Origin: Massilia frigida
Lineage (GTDB): Bacteria; Pseudomonadota; Gammaproteobacteria; Burkholderiales; Burkholderiaceae_D
Length of the DNA stretch: 64,000 nt
Assembly: GCF_011682175.1 (NCBI RefSeq)
Contig: NZ_WHJG01000029.1
Location: 1 to 64,000 of the forward strand
Direction of reading: 5' to 3'
A program made the position numbers and the translations under genes. Below the pieces are notes generated by a model that was given only the letters and a program-made list of their open reading frames with translations, was not told where the DNA came from and did not search any database. Positions 1 to 10,903 of the stretch are shown piece by piece; position 1 is the first letter of the stretch, and the number at the start of each line of letters is the position of its first letter.

Positions 1-247
1 TTCATGGTGTGGGCGTTTTGATTAAGCGTTAGAAACTAAATCATGCCAGAAATGGGCGCCCACCCCCACCTTTTCGCTTGCGCTGCCAAGCAATTTTCAT
101 CCGTTCCGCTAGTTTTGCAAGAGGCTCAATAGTCAGTGGCATCTCGGGACTCACGTACCAGTTTTCATCGAAGATCAGCCAGAATTCCGCGGTGGTTATC
201 CATGGGATGTACTGAAGGCAACTCTTCTCGACGGTTATGTACAGCTA

Positions 248-3200
248 TTGCAGAGTGGCTACGACACAAAATCGTTCGGTGACACGCACAGCCTCGTACT
301 GTTGGTAGATTCACTTAACGTGCAGGCCTCGCTGCTCAATCTTGTGACAAGCGCAGACGGAACTCGTGACAAAGCAACCCGACTTGTGCGCGATGTGTTG
401 ACGGCAGCCTCAAATCTCTCGGTGGCAGGTGGGGGTGCTATTGGTGGTGGTCAAGGCGCGGCGGAAGGCGATGTACTGGAAAATGTTGTGAATGCACTCG
501 CGGGCATGTTCCTCGGAAAAGACAAGTACCGCCAGCTCTTGGGTAGCCCGAGTGGAGGGACATGGGCTACACTGGATTTCAAAGCAAAAGAAAACGAGGC
601 TGAGTATACGGGGCGTACGAAGTTCTATGAAGTCCTTACCGCAGTCACGAATAGCACCGCTTACAAGGGATTGCTCGGCAAGATGCAGCTTTCCGGACCG
701 GAAACGACAGGGTCCGATGCCAGAAAAGATTTCGGTGCATTACTCAGTGTCGTGTACTTGACGCCTTTCGCCTTGTCTATTGGCGCCGACAAGGCATTAG
801 CGCAACTGCAAGCAGTCAATCCCGAGCTTGCTGAAAAATTCAACAAGGATCTTCAACTCGGAACTAAGGATTTTCTTCATGGCGATGCGAGTCTGAGCAA
901 CGAGTATCTCAACACACGTGCTGATCTGGCTAAAAGAAAACTGTATTACAGTATCAAAAATGGGCGCTATGATTTAACCGTCGGCGCGGAAAGTGCTGCC
1001 GATAAGTCGGCAACCAGTTACGATAATGACGGCATAGTCTGGATTGACCGTGCAAGCAAATTGATCGTTAGGCGCAAGGAAGATGTCACGTCCGCAAAAT
1101 TTGTTGTGTTCGGTAGCGATCAGAGTGAATCTGATATCACGGGGGGCGGACGGGACGACAGCTTGTTTGGCGGCGGCGGTGCCGACATCGTCAACGGCGG
1201 CGCGGGTGACGATCATCTTGAAGGCAATGACGGCGCGGACGTTCTCAACGGCGGTACCGGCAAGGACAAGCTGCTCGGTGGCAGTGGCGACGACAAACTT
1301 GACGGTGGCGTCGGCAACGACCTGTTAAACGCCGGCGAAGGTAACGACACCTACGTCTTCAGCGGCGACTACGGCAACGACGTTATTTACGATCTCGGCG
1401 GGGTGGGACATGTCCAGATCGATGGCGTCACCATTGGCAAAGGCGTCGGCAACGGCAAGCGCGACCAGTGGCGCTTCGAGATGGGTGGCGGCGTATCAGC
1501 CACGCTATCGTTGCTGGACGACCCCGAAAGCAGCACAGGCAAGAAACTGGTCATCGTCAAGGGTGATGACGGCAAGAACAGCGTTACTATCGGCAATTTC
1601 GATCTCGCCAGGGCGCAGGCCGGCGGCTATCTGGGCATCCAGCTCGATAACACTGTCAAGGCAGCAATCAAGGTCGGCGGCGGCGACAACCTCTGGCGGC
1701 AGCCCACGTTCGATCCGGGCAGCCTGGCCGGCGCCAGCGTCGATGTGGTGGAAGGCACCGGGCGCACCTTCACGGTCTACCTGAACCAGGCCGCCAAGGC
1801 AGGGCAGAGCGTCACCCTGAATATCGGTGGCGCCGGTGATACCTTGAAAGCCATTCTTGGCGACATCACGGTTCCAGCCAGCGGCGCGGTCATTCCCTTG
1901 GTGGAAGGACAAACGCAGGTCTCCTTCGCACTGGTGCAGGATGGCGCATTGAGCGCCGACCTCAATGCGACTGTGATGGCAATGGTTACCGGCAAGGATG
2001 GCACTGCGACGACGAACACCTTCAACCTCGCCTTGAAGGATAGTGGCGAACTCACGCGGACCTACAAAGGCGATCAAAGCCCCGCAGCAAGCAGTCCTAC
2101 AGATCTGTATGACTGGTCGACGTCGATATGGCAGGCCAACGGCACGCTGACCAATGCGATCGCGCAGCCGAATTTCTCCGATGTTATCTACGGCAGCAAT
2201 GGGCGCGACAAAATTTTCGGCTTTGGCGGCAACGACGCGCTTGACGGCGGCAAAGATGCCGACGATATCGACGGTGGCGATGGTGACGACATGCTCGGCG
2301 GCGGAACGGGCAGTGATCGCATTGTGGGCGGAAATGGAAACGACTTTATTTCAAGCGCGTCAACGCTAAACGTGGGCCGTCGCAGAAGACCGGATGACAG
2401 CTTTACTCCACCTGAGGGCGCGACGCCAATCGCTGCCGGTGCGGGTTGGGGCGTTTATATGACAAAGGGAGATGAACCTAACCAAACAGCCACTTGGAGC
2501 GGCAGTAACGATCCTTCCGGCAGCGATCCTGACTATGTTGACGGCGGTGCCGGCAATGACGCCATAGTTGGCAGCGACGGCGCCGATCGTCTACTTGGCG
2601 GCACGGGTGACGACAGGATCTCCGGCCGCGCGGGCGATGACGTAATGGAAGGCAACGATGGCGACGATGCTATCGATGGCGATGGGATAAGCACACCGGA
2701 TCTTTTTACCACCCTTCCGACGTCAATGCATGGCCACGATTTTATCGATGGCGGGGCTGGTAACGACCGCCTGTCCGGGCAGGGCGGCTCCGACGTCGTG
2801 TTTGGGGGGGCCGGCAACGACAATATTTCCGGTGACACCTCAGGAAAAACTGATGACAAATCGTACGCCGCGCCTCAATACCACGGTGAAGACTACCTCG
2901 ACGGCGAGGGTGGCAACGATTACCTAGAAGGCGGTGGCAAGAACGATACCTTGTACGGTGGCTCGGGCGCTGACAGTTTATGGGGCGATACCAGCGCCGC
3001 CAATCTTACCTCACCCAGCGACAATGCCCTGATCTGGGGCGACGACTACCTCGATGGGGAGGAAGGCGACGATTTCCTGACCGGCGGCGGTGGTGACGAT
3101 GTCTTGTTCGGCGGCATCGGCAGCGACAATATGTGGGGCGATTCCGCCGACAGCACCTCCTCTGCGGGCCACGTCAAGGTCGAGTTCCAGGGCAACGACT

Positions 3201-6200
3201 ACCTCGATGGCGAGGATGGCGACGATAATCTGAGTGGCGGCGCGAAGAACGATTCCTTGTTCGGAGGCGCAGGCAACGATAACTTGTATGGCGATCTTCC
3301 TGCGTCCGGCGTTGGGGCGGGCGAAGGCGCGGTCGTATGGGGGAACGACTATCTTGGCGGCGAAGATGGCGACGACTATGCCCAAGGCGGCGGCGGGGAT
3401 GACACGCTGAGCGGCGGCAGCGGCAAAGACGTTCTGTTCGGGGATGAGCGAAGCGCGGCTCTCGAAGGCAGCTTCCAGGGCGACGACATGATCGACGGCG
3501 GCGAAGGCGACGATCAACTGATCGGTGGGGGCGGCAAGGATAATCTGATCGGCGGCGCGGGCAACGACATTTTGCTCGGCGACGATGAGGCGAGCGTGCT
3601 GCCCATCGAGGCCAATGGCAACGATTTCCTCGACGGCGGAGATGGTAACGATCAGCTCGGCGGCGGTGGCGGTGACGACGTGCTGCTGGGCGGTGCCGGG
3701 AACGACATCCTTGATGGCGGCACCGGTGCCGACGTGCTCGATGGCGGTGATGGCGACGATGTGTACAACGTCGACAACGAGGGCGATATCATCCGCGAAA
3801 CTGCGCCGCCGTCAACGGTAGCTGCCGGCAAACAATCGTCATCAGGGAGCAGCCCGGATCAAATCGGAGGCAAGTTGATGATGATCAGTAATCCGTCCGT
3901 CGTAGTGGCAGCCGGTACGAGTGTCGACAATGTCAACAGCAGCGTCAGCTACCAGCTTGGTGACAATCTCGAAAACCTCACACTGACGGGCAACAGCGCC
4001 ATTGATGGCACGGGAAATGAGCTGGCAAATCAAGTGGTTGGCAACGGTAGTGATAACAAGCTCCTTGGTGGAGCGGGTGATGATGTGCTCAATGGTGGCG
4101 CCGGCAACGATGTCTACCTGTTTAACCGTGGCGACGGTAAAGACACCATCGAAAACGTCGATCTGTTGCGCAATACCGGCAATCTGGTGATCCCACAGGC
4201 TTTGGACGCCCTGCGTTTTAGTGCGGACATTGCGGACACGGATGTCATCGTTTCGCGTGACGTGGATCATCTGGTCTTGATTATCAAAGGTAGTAACGAT
4301 CAAGTCTCCCTAAGAAACTATTTTGCTGCTAATACGATTGCGGGAACAATCGTGTCCGATAGCAAGGTCGACCGCATCGAGTTCGCCAATGGCGTGGTCT
4401 GGACCCCGGAGAAGATCGCGGCCATCCTTGCTCGTCAGGCAAATAACCAATCCCCGGTTGCTGGCCCTGGCGTGCCACTTCTCAAGGCGCGTTCGGGTGA
4501 TGCGTTCAGGTACGCTCTCGCTGCGAACAATTTGACCGATCCGGATGCGGACGACACGCTCCACTATACTGTCACGCTGCGGGACCAGCCGACTGCGCCT
4601 GCATGGCTCAAATTCGATGCCGCGACCCGTACGCTGTCTGGCATACCGGATGACGCCAGCGTCGGTCGGTTGGAGCTGACGGTGCTTGCGACTGACGATT
4701 ATGGTGCCGGCACCGGAATCGGTATTGCTGTGGATGTCGGTGCAGCCAATCGCAAACCGGAGTCGAAATCGACTCCGCCCGATGCGAAGGCATCGCGTGG
4801 TACGCCGCTCAGCTACCTGGTGCCTGCCGGCTTGTTTGCTGACCCCGACGGTGATGCGCTGACCTACAGTGTGACCTTGGACAAGGGCGCGAGCCTGCCA
4901 TCCTGGCTGAACTTTAATGCCAAAACAGGGGTGCTGAGCGGTACCCCGACTGCACTCGAACGGCTCGTGCTGGCCATCACGGCCACTGACGCGCACGGTC
5001 TGAGTGCGCAAACCCTGATGAAACTCGATGTTGAAAATCGCGTACCGACGTTTGGTGCCTGGTCCCAGTTGCCAGGCGGGGCGGCAAACGAAGCGTTGAA
5101 ATTTACCATCCCGCAAGGGAGTTTTACGGACGGCGATGCCGGCGACGTGCTGACGTATGCCGCCACCGCGGCCGATGGCAGCGCGCTGCCGGCGTGGCTG
5201 AAGTTCGACGCTGCCACCCGCACCTTGTCGGGCACGCCGCCAGCGGTGGGCGAGTACAAGGTGCTGGTCAAGGCCAGCGACATCAACGGCGGAACGGCTT
5301 CCGCGCTGCTTCCGATCATGATTGACCCAAATCAGGTCTACGCCGGCACCGACGCCGCCGATGTGAAAGAGGGCGGCTGGGGCCACGATAGCCTCAAGGG
5401 CCTCGGCGGCAACGACACTTTGCTCGGCGCCTTCGGCAACGACCGCCTCGACGGTGGAGTCGGCAACGATCTGCTCAAGGGTGGAGGCGGTGCGGATACC
5501 TATGTCTTCGGCAAAGGCTACGGCAACGATACCATCGACAACCAGGACCTGCCGTCGCAGGCAGGCATTGACACCATCGAGTTCCTGCCCGGGGTCGCAG
5601 TGGGCGACGTCAAGCCGACGCGCTTGGACAACGACCTGATACTGAGCCTGCCGGCAAGCGGCGACAGCTTGCGCGTGTTGAACTACTTCAAGGCTGACGA
5701 GCTCGCACTGTCGCAGGTCGAGGCCATCAAGTTTGCCGACGGCACAACCTGGACCCTGGCCCAGATCCTGCCATTTTTGCTGGTCGGCTCGGCCGGTAAC
5801 GACAAGCTGTACGGCACCGATGGAAACGACCTGCTCGACGGCGGCGCCGGCAACGACCGGCTCGACGCGGGCGCCGGCAACGATACCCTCGCAGGCGGGA
5901 CCGGCAGCGACGACCTCATCGGCGGCGCCGGCGCGGACACCTACCGCTTCAACAAGGGCGACGGTAAAGATACCATTTCCGACGTCAGCCCGGCCGTCAC
6001 GACACCGGACGTCGACCGGCTCGAATTCGGCGCCGGTCTGTCACCGGCCGATGTGGAGGCCGTGCGCGACGGCCCCACCTTGCGCCTCAATTTCGGCAAC
6101 AGTGGTGACGGGGTCACCATCTGGAGCTATTTCAGCGCACGAACCGACCTGAATCTGGCGGTCGAGCAGATCGCCTTTGCCGACGGCACCTTGTGGACCC

Positions 6201-9200
6201 AAGCCATGGTCCTGCAACAGGTGCTCAAAGGCACCGACCTGGACGACAAGCTCGACGGCACTTCAGGCAACGATGTCATCACCGGCCGCAAAGGCCAGGA
6301 TACCTTGCTTGGCATGCAGGGCAATGACAGCCTGTCCGGCGGACCAGGCAACGACACGCTTGACGGCGGCGCCGGCGACGACGTGCTCGACGGCGGCGCG
6401 GGGCGCGACCGCATGGTGGGCGGCGCCGGCAATGATACCTTCGTGTTCGGCCACGGCGACGGCCCGGATTTCATCTTCACCAGCGACACGGCGCCCGGCA
6501 AGGTCGACACCATCCGCTTCGCAGACGACGTGCAGGCCAGCGATGTGCTGGTCGAGCGCTGGGAAAACAAGCTGGTGCTGACCATCCGCAGTTCCAAGGA
6601 TACCTTGTTTGTCGAGGATTATTTCCTGGAAGCCAACGGGGTACGCACTGGAAAGATCGAACAGGTGCAATTTGCCGAGGGCGTCAGTTGGAGTACGGCG
6701 GTCATCGACCAGATGGCGGTTCCCCACACGAACACGAAACCGCTCATATCCGACTGGGCATTCGACATGAACGGCAACGTCAACAGTACGTTCAGCGTGG
6801 TGTTGCCCACGAACCGGATCGTCGACCCGGATTATTATGACGTGTTGTCCTTTACTGTCGGCGCAATACTTGGCGCCCCTGCGGTGCCCGCATGGCTGAA
6901 ATTTGATCCCCTCACGATGAAGCTGTGGGGTACTCCTGGAGCCAATGACCAGGGCACGGTGGCGTTCCACCTCTTCGGCACGGACCTGTACGGCGCCACC
7001 ACCGCGCGCCAATTTTTTATTAACATTGGCCCCGTGAGCATTGCACCCACGGTCCAGTCGTCCATACCCGACCTCGTCACGTCGCAAGGAACGCCATTCC
7101 AGTTCACCCTGGGCGACGTGTTCACGGACGTCGACAAAGGCGATGTGGTCGCGTACAGCGCAACCCTCGCATCCGGTGGCGTGCTGCCGACATGGCTGAC
7201 CTTCGATCCGGTCACCCGTCAGTTCAATGGCTTGTCCAACGCCGCCGGAACGGTGAGCGTCAAAGTCACTGGAACTGATCTGGGTGGCAAAACCGCATCG
7301 GATGTGTTCGATATTGTCGTCAGCGCCAACAACATCGTCACAGGCACTGCCGGCAACGATACCTTGAAGGGCGGGGTTGGCAACGACCTGATCAAGGGAC
7401 TCGGCGGCAACGATGACCTCGAAAGTGGTTTGGGCCGCGATACCCTGGAAGGCGGCACGGGCGACGATACCTATGTCATCAATGATGGCGACGATTCCGT
7501 GATCGAGAACGTCAACGAAGGTATCGATACCGTGCGAACAGCGCTGCCGGACTACACACTGCCAGCCAATGTCGACAACCTCGTGTTCAGCGGTGAAGGA
7601 ACGCAGAGCGTTCTGAATGGTAATAACCTCAACAATAACATCAGCGCCGGGCTGGGTAGCCAGACGCTTGATGGCGGCATGGGCGCCGACACCATGGCCG
7701 GAGGTACCGGCAATGACGACTACGTGGCCGACAGCACGCTCGATATCGTCGTTGAACTGCCTGGCGGCGGGTACGATAGGGTCAATTCCAGCGCGAGCTT
7801 TACATTGCCCGCCAATGTGGAATCGTTGGAATTGCTGGGAACGGCAAACATGGATGCCACTGGCAATGTGGCAGACAATACGATCCATGGAAATGAGGGC
7901 AATAACCGCCTCGACGGTGGCGCCGGCAGGGATTATCTCTACGGCCACGGGGGCGACGATACCTACGTCATCGACAACATCGACGACGTGGCTGTCGATG
8001 ACAGCGGTAACGATACGGTCGAAACAAGTATCAGCTCCCAATCCGTTTTGTTTGATGGCATCGAGAACCTGACACTGACCGGCGGCGCGCTCTCGCGCTT
8101 TGGCAACGCGCTGGACAACGTCATCAAGGGCAATACGCTGAAAAACACACTGTCCGGCCTTGCAGGCAACGATCAACTGCTTGGCGGTGCCGGCGACGAT
8201 ACCCTGTCCGGCGGCGCGGGCAACGATGTGTATGTCGTCGAACGTGGCGACGGCAAGGACGTGGTCATCAACGACGATGTGCTTGGCGCCATCGATACGC
8301 TGCGCTTCGGCAAAGACATCGCAGAAGCCGACGTCATTGCGCAACGCAGTGGCGACAATCTGCTTCTGCAAATCAAGGGGAGCACGGATCAAGTGACGTT
8401 CTCCAAGTACTTCATTGCAGACGTGAGCAAGGATGGGGCGATCGTTAACAACAAGATCGAGCGCGTCGAGTTTGTCGGCGGTGCCGTATGGGATCAAGCC
8501 AAGATACAAACCCTGGTCGATATCAGCACCGCCAACAAGGTGCCTGTACGCGGCCCGGGGGCCGTGGCGCCGTTCAAGGCGGAGGTGGGCAAGCCGCTCA
8601 CCTTCACCCTCGCAGCCAATACCATGGTCGATCCGGACCCGCTCGATACCTTCGCCTACAGCGCATCGTTGGCCAACGACGTGCCCTTGCCGGCATGGCT
8701 GAAGTTCGATGCTGCCTCGCGGACCTTCAGCGGCACGCCCACCGCCACCGACGTGGGCTCGGTTCCGGTCAAGCTGTGGGGAACGGACAACCATGGCGGA
8801 CGAGGCTATATCGACTTGCCGCTGGTCGTCAGCCCGGCCAACCGCACGCCGGTCCTGGCGGCCGCGCTTGCTGACCAGGCCAACGCCCTGGGTACGGCAT
8901 TCAGTTATGTGGTGCCGGCTGGCGCGTTCACCGATCCGGATGCGGGAACCGTGCTCAGCTACAGCGCCACCATGGCCGACGGCACGCCTTTGCCTGGCTG
9001 GATGTCGTTCAACGCCACGACGCGGGCATTTGGCGGCACCGCGCCGGCTGCCGGAACGTTCAGCGTGAAAGTCACCGCCCGCGATGCCGGCAATCTGAGC
9101 GCCAGCGATGTCTTCGATCTGGTCGTCAGCGTCAAAAACCTGACACTGACCGGCACCGCCGGTGCCGACCAGTTGAACGGTGGTGCAGGTAACGATATCC

Positions 9201-10738
9201 TCAATGGCCTAGACGGCAACGATAAGCTCAACGGCGGCGAGGGCAACGACAGCATGGACGGTGGCCTCGGTAGCGACACCATGAGCGGCGGGGCGGGCGA
9301 CGACGTGTATGTGTTCGATCAGGCGGCCGACGTGGCAGTGGAAGCTGCCAACGAAGGCAACGACACGGTCAAGTCGGGCCTGACCACGGTATTGGGCAAC
9401 AACATCGAGGCACTGACCCTGACGGGCACGGCGCCGATCAATGCCACCGGCAATGCGCTGAACAATGTGTTGACCGGTAACTCGGGCGACAACACGCTCG
9501 ACGGTGGTAGCGGGGCCGATATCCTCAACGGTGGCTCCGGGAACGACCTCTACATCGTGGACAACGCTGGCGATATCGTCAACGAAGGCAACTACGTCGG
9601 CGTCGACACCGTGCAGACGGGCTTGAATTACGAGTTGGGCGCCTACCTCGACAACCTGACCCTGACCGGTAGCCTGGCGGTCGATGGCAAGGGCAATGCC
9701 GGTAACAACGTAATCAAGGGAAATGCCAACAACAACCTGCTCGATGGTGGCGCCGGGGCGGACGCACTCAGCGGCGGGGCCGGCAACGACACGTACATTG
9801 TCGACAATGCCGGCGATACCGTGGCCGAGCTGGCGAACGAAGGCATCGATACCGTCAAATCCGGCGTGAGCAGTGTCCTGGGCGCCAATATCGAAGCGCT
9901 GTTCCTGACAGGCGCGAACGGGATTGGCGGCAGCGGTAACGCGATCAACAACCTGCTCGTCGGCAATGGCGCCAACAATGCGCTGAACGGTGATGCGGGC
10001 AACGACCTGCTTCAGGGCGGTGCCGGCATCGATACGCTCACTGACACCCTCGGCAATAATCTGCTCGATGGTGGCACCGGCAACGACACGCTCACCGGTG
10101 GCGCTGGCAAGGAGATGTTGATCGGCGGCGCCGGCAACGATGCGATCGTCACTGGCGACGGGGCCGATATCATCGCCTTCAACCGCGGGGACGGGCAGGA
10201 TGTGGTCAATGCCAGCACTGGCAAGGACAATACCGTTTCCCTGGGCAAGGGCGTGCTGTACGCGGATTTGCTGTTCAAGAAAACCGCTAACGACCTGGTG
10301 CTGGTGACCGGAGCTGCCGAACAGATCACCTTCAAGGATTGGTACGCGGCACCCGCCAATCGCAGCGTTGCCAATTTGCAGGTGGTGATTGAAGGCGGCA
10401 GCGACTACAACGCTGCGTCGGCCAACAAGCTGAACAACAAGAAAGTCGAGCAGTTCAACTTTGATGGTCTGGTCGGGGCGTTTGATGCTGCCCGCACTGC
10501 CAATCCGGCGTTGACGAGTTGGGCCCTGTCGACCTCCTTGCTCAATTTTTACCTGAGCGGCAGCGATGCGGCGGCACTGGGCGGCGACCTCGCTTACCAG
10601 TACGCCAGGAACGGCAATCTGACCTCGATGTCGATGCTGCCGGCCGGCGCTCTGTTGTCGAGCCCGGCGTTTGGTGTCACTGCGCAGCCGCTGCAGGCGG
10701 GTTCGGCATTGCGCGACCTGTCGCCTCAGCTTGGGTAA
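248..10738 (+). CDS. Giant RTX calcium-binding repeat protein with cadherin-like Ig modules
   Basis: A 3,496-residue protein, probably exported by a type I system and stabilised by calcium at the cell surface. Residues 1 to about 295 are a non-repetitive, largely helical region. RTX nonapeptides (GGxGxDxLx) then occupy about 297-385, 640-1180 and several later blocks. A Calx-beta-like stretch lies near 490-600. Three groups of putative Ig (He_PIG) modules with the phrase 'P.WLKFD..TRTLSGTP' lie near 1400-1695, 2160-2360 and 2760-2970. Between arrays, 'D.I.F..G..W' segments resemble the haemolysin-type calcium-binding-related domain. No signal peptide is visible. The start is unsure: 248 is a TTG, and the same frame stays open and protein-like back to 113, just after a TAG at 110, with no ATG or GTG. 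The N-terminus may be broken (see findings). Adhesin and biofilm matrix roles are known for the family; the specific role here is not inferable. Confidence 0.8.
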   Translation: MQSGYDTKSFGDTHSLVLLVDSLNVQASLLNLVTSADGTRDKATRLVRDVLTAASNLSVAGGGAIGGGQGAAEGDVLENVVNALAGMFLGKDKYRQLLGSPSGGTWATLDFKAKENEAEYTGRTKFYEVLTAVTNSTAYKGLLGKMQLSGPETTGSDARKDFGALLSVVYLTPFALSIGADKALAQLQAVNPELAEKFNKDLQLGTKDFLHGDASLSNEYLNTRADLAKRKLYYSIKNGRYDLTVGAESAADKSATSYDNDGIVWIDRASKLIVRRKEDVTSAKFVVFGSDQSESDITGGGRDDSLFGGGGADIVNGGAGDDHLEGNDGADVLNGGTGKDKLLGGSGDDKLDGGVGNDLLNAGEGNDTYVFSGDYGNDVIYDLGGVGHVQIDGVTIGKGVGNGKRDQWRFEMGGGVSATLSLLDDPESSTGKKLVIVKGDDGKNSVTIGNFDLARAQAGGYLGIQLDNTVKAAIKVGGGDNLWRQPTFDPGSLAGASVDVVEGTGRTFTVYLNQAAKAGQSVTLNIGGAGDTLKAILGDITVPASGAVIPLVEGQTQVSFALVQDGALSADLNATVMAMVTGKDGTATTNTFNLALKDSGELTRTYKGDQSPAASSPTDLYDWSTSIWQANGTLTNAIAQPNFSDVIYGSNGRDKIFGFGGNDALDGGKDADDIDGGDGDDMLGGGTGSDRIVGGNGNDFISSASTLNVGRRRRPDDSFTPPEGATPIAAGAGWGVYMTKGDEPNQTATWSGSNDPSGSDPDYVDGGAGNDAIVGSDGADRLLGGTGDDRISGRAGDDVMEGNDGDDAIDGDGISTPDLFTTLPTSMHGHDFIDGGAGNDRLSGQGGSDVVFGGAGNDNISGDTSGKTDDKSYAAPQYHGEDYLDGEGGNDYLEGGGKNDTLYGGSGADSLWGDTSAANLTSPSDNALIWGDDYLDGEEGDDFLTGGGGDDVLFGGIGSDNMWGDSADSTSSAGHVKVEFQGNDYLDGEDGDDNLSGGAKNDSLFGGAGNDNLYGDLPASGVGAGEGAVVWGNDYLGGEDGDDYAQGGGGDDTLSGGSGKDVLFGDERSAALEGSFQGDDMIDGGEGDDQLIGGGGKDNLIGGAGNDILLGDDEASVLPIEANGNDFLDGGDGNDQLGGGGGDDVLLGGAGNDILDGGTGADVLDGGDGDDVYNVDNEGDIIRETAPPSTVAAGKQSSSGSSPDQIGGKLMMISNPSVVVAAGTSVDNVNSSVSYQLGDNLENLTLTGNSAIDGTGNELANQVVGNGSDNKLLGGAGDDVLNGGAGNDVYLFNRGDGKDTIENVDLLRNTGNLVIPQALDALRFSADIADTDVIVSRDVDHLVLIIKGSNDQVSLRNYFAANTIAGTIVSDSKVDRIEFANGVVWTPEKIAAILARQANNQSPVAGPGVPLLKARSGDAFRYALAANNLTDPDADDTLHYTVTLRDQPTAPAWLKFDAATRTLSGIPDDASVGRLELTVLATDDYGAGTGIGIAVDVGAANRKPESKSTPPDAKASRGTPLSYLVPAGLFADPDGDALTYSVTLDKGASLPSWLNFNAKTGVLSGTPTALERLVLAITATDAHGLSAQTLMKLDVENRVPTFGAWSQLPGGAANEALKFTIPQGSFTDGDAGDVLTYAATAADGSALPAWLKFDAATRTLSGTPPAVGEYKVLVKASDINGGTASALLPIMIDPNQVYAGTDAADVKEGGWGHDSLKGLGGNDTLLGAFGNDRLDGGVGNDLLKGGGGADTYVFGKGYGNDTIDNQDLPSQAGIDTIEFLPGVAVGDVKPTRLDNDLILSLPASGDSLRVLNYFKADELALSQVEAIKFADGTTWTLAQILPFLLVGSAGNDKLYGTDGNDLLDGGAGNDRLDAGAGNDTLAGGTGSDDLIGGAGADTYRFNKGDGKDTISDVSPAVTTPDVDRLEFGAGLSPADVEAVRDGPTLRLNFGNSGDGVTIWSYFSARTDLNLAVEQIAFADGTLWTQAMVLQQVLKGTDLDDKLDGTSGNDVITGRKGQDTLLGMQGNDSLSGGPGNDTLDGGAGDDVLDGGAGRDRMVGGAGNDTFVFGHGDGPDFIFTSDTAPGKVDTIRFADDVQASDVLVERWENKLVLTIRSSKDTLFVEDYFLEANGVRTGKIEQVQFAEGVSWSTAVIDQMAVPHTNTKPLISDWAFDMNGNVNSTFSVVLPTNRIVDPDYYDVLSFTVGAILGAPAVPAWLKFDPLTMKLWGTPGANDQGTVAFHLFGTDLYGATTARQFFINIGPVSIAPTVQSSIPDLVTSQGTPFQFTLGDVFTDVDKGDVVAYSATLASGGVLPTWLTFDPVTRQFNGLSNAAGTVSVKVTGTDLGGKTASDVFDIVVSANNIVTGTAGNDTLKGGVGNDLIKGLGGNDDLESGLGRDTLEGGTGDDTYVINDGDDSVIENVNEGIDTVRTALPDYTLPANVDNLVFSGEGTQSVLNGNNLNNNISAGLGSQTLDGGMGADTMAGGTGNDDYVADSTLDIVVELPGGGYDRVNSSASFTLPANVESLELLGTANMDATGNVADNTIHGNEGNNRLDGGAGRDYLYGHGGDDTYVIDNIDDVAVDDSGNDTVETSISSQSVLFDGIENLTLTGGALSRFGNALDNVIKGNTLKNTLSGLAGNDQLLGGAGDDTLSGGAGNDVYVVERGDGKDVVINDDVLGAIDTLRFGKDIAEADVIAQRSGDNLLLQIKGSTDQVTFSKYFIADVSKDGAIVNNKIERVEFVGGAVWDQAKIQTLVDISTANKVPVRGPGAVAPFKAEVGKPLTFTLAANTMVDPDPLDTFAYSASLANDVPLPAWLKFDAASRTFSGTPTATDVGSVPVKLWGTDNHGGRGYIDLPLVVSPANRTPVLAAALADQANALGTAFSYVVPAGAFTDPDAGTVLSYSATMADGTPLPGWMSFNATTRAFGGTAPAAGTFSVKVTARDAGNLSASDVFDLVVSVKNLTLTGTAGADQLNGGAGNDILNGLDGNDKLNGGEGNDSMDGGLGSDTMSGGAGDDVYVFDQAADVAVEAANEGNDTVKSGLTTVLGNNIEALTLTGTAPINATGNALNNVLTGNSGDNTLDGGSGADILNGGSGNDLYIVDNAGDIVNEGNYVGVDTVQTGLNYELGAYLDNLTLTGSLAVDGKGNAGNNVIKGNANNNLLDGGAGADALSGGAGNDTYIVDNAGDTVAELANEGIDTVKSGVSSVLGANIEALFLTGANGIGGSGNAINNLLVGNGANNALNGDAGNDLLQGGAGIDTLTDTLGNNLLDGGTGNDTLTGGAGKEMLIGGAGNDAIVTGDGADIIAFNRGDGQDVVNASTGKDNTVSLGKGVLYADLLFKKTANDLVLVTGAAEQITFKDWYAAPANRSVANLQVVIEGGSDYNAASANKLNNKKVEQFNFDGLVGAFDAARTANPALTSWALSTSLLNFYLSGSDAAALGGDLAYQYARNGNLTSMSMLPAGALLSSPAFGVTAQPLQAGSALRDLSPQLG

Positions 10739-10785
10739 TTGACTGTAGTTCAAGAGGGGGGATAAGCGCTTCATCACCCTGCAAG

Positions 10786-10814
10786 CCGCCTGGGTCACAC
10801 CAGGCGGTTTTTTT
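10786..10814 (+). terminator. Rho-independent terminator after the RTX gene
   Basis: CCGCCTGG, a six-base loop, CCAGGCGG, then seven T. It starts 48 bases after the RTX stop codon, so it very probably ends that transcript. Confidence 0.9.
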
Positions 10815-10903
10815 GATTGCTTATAGTAATGCGTTCATGTCGAATTGGTATTGAAAAGCATGGTCCGGTCTTCAGAGCGCTACCTCGTCGGAATAGGCCA
10901 AGG

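Noticed and set aside
2160-3790. Regular DNA repeats that could be read as a CRISPR-like or satellite array
   Set aside because: They encode RTX nonapeptides in one continuous frame and vary at third bases.
6263-8794. 843-codon open frame antisense to the RTX gene
   Set aside because: It mirrors the repetitive RTX and Ig coding strand and has no ribosome site or recognisable domain.
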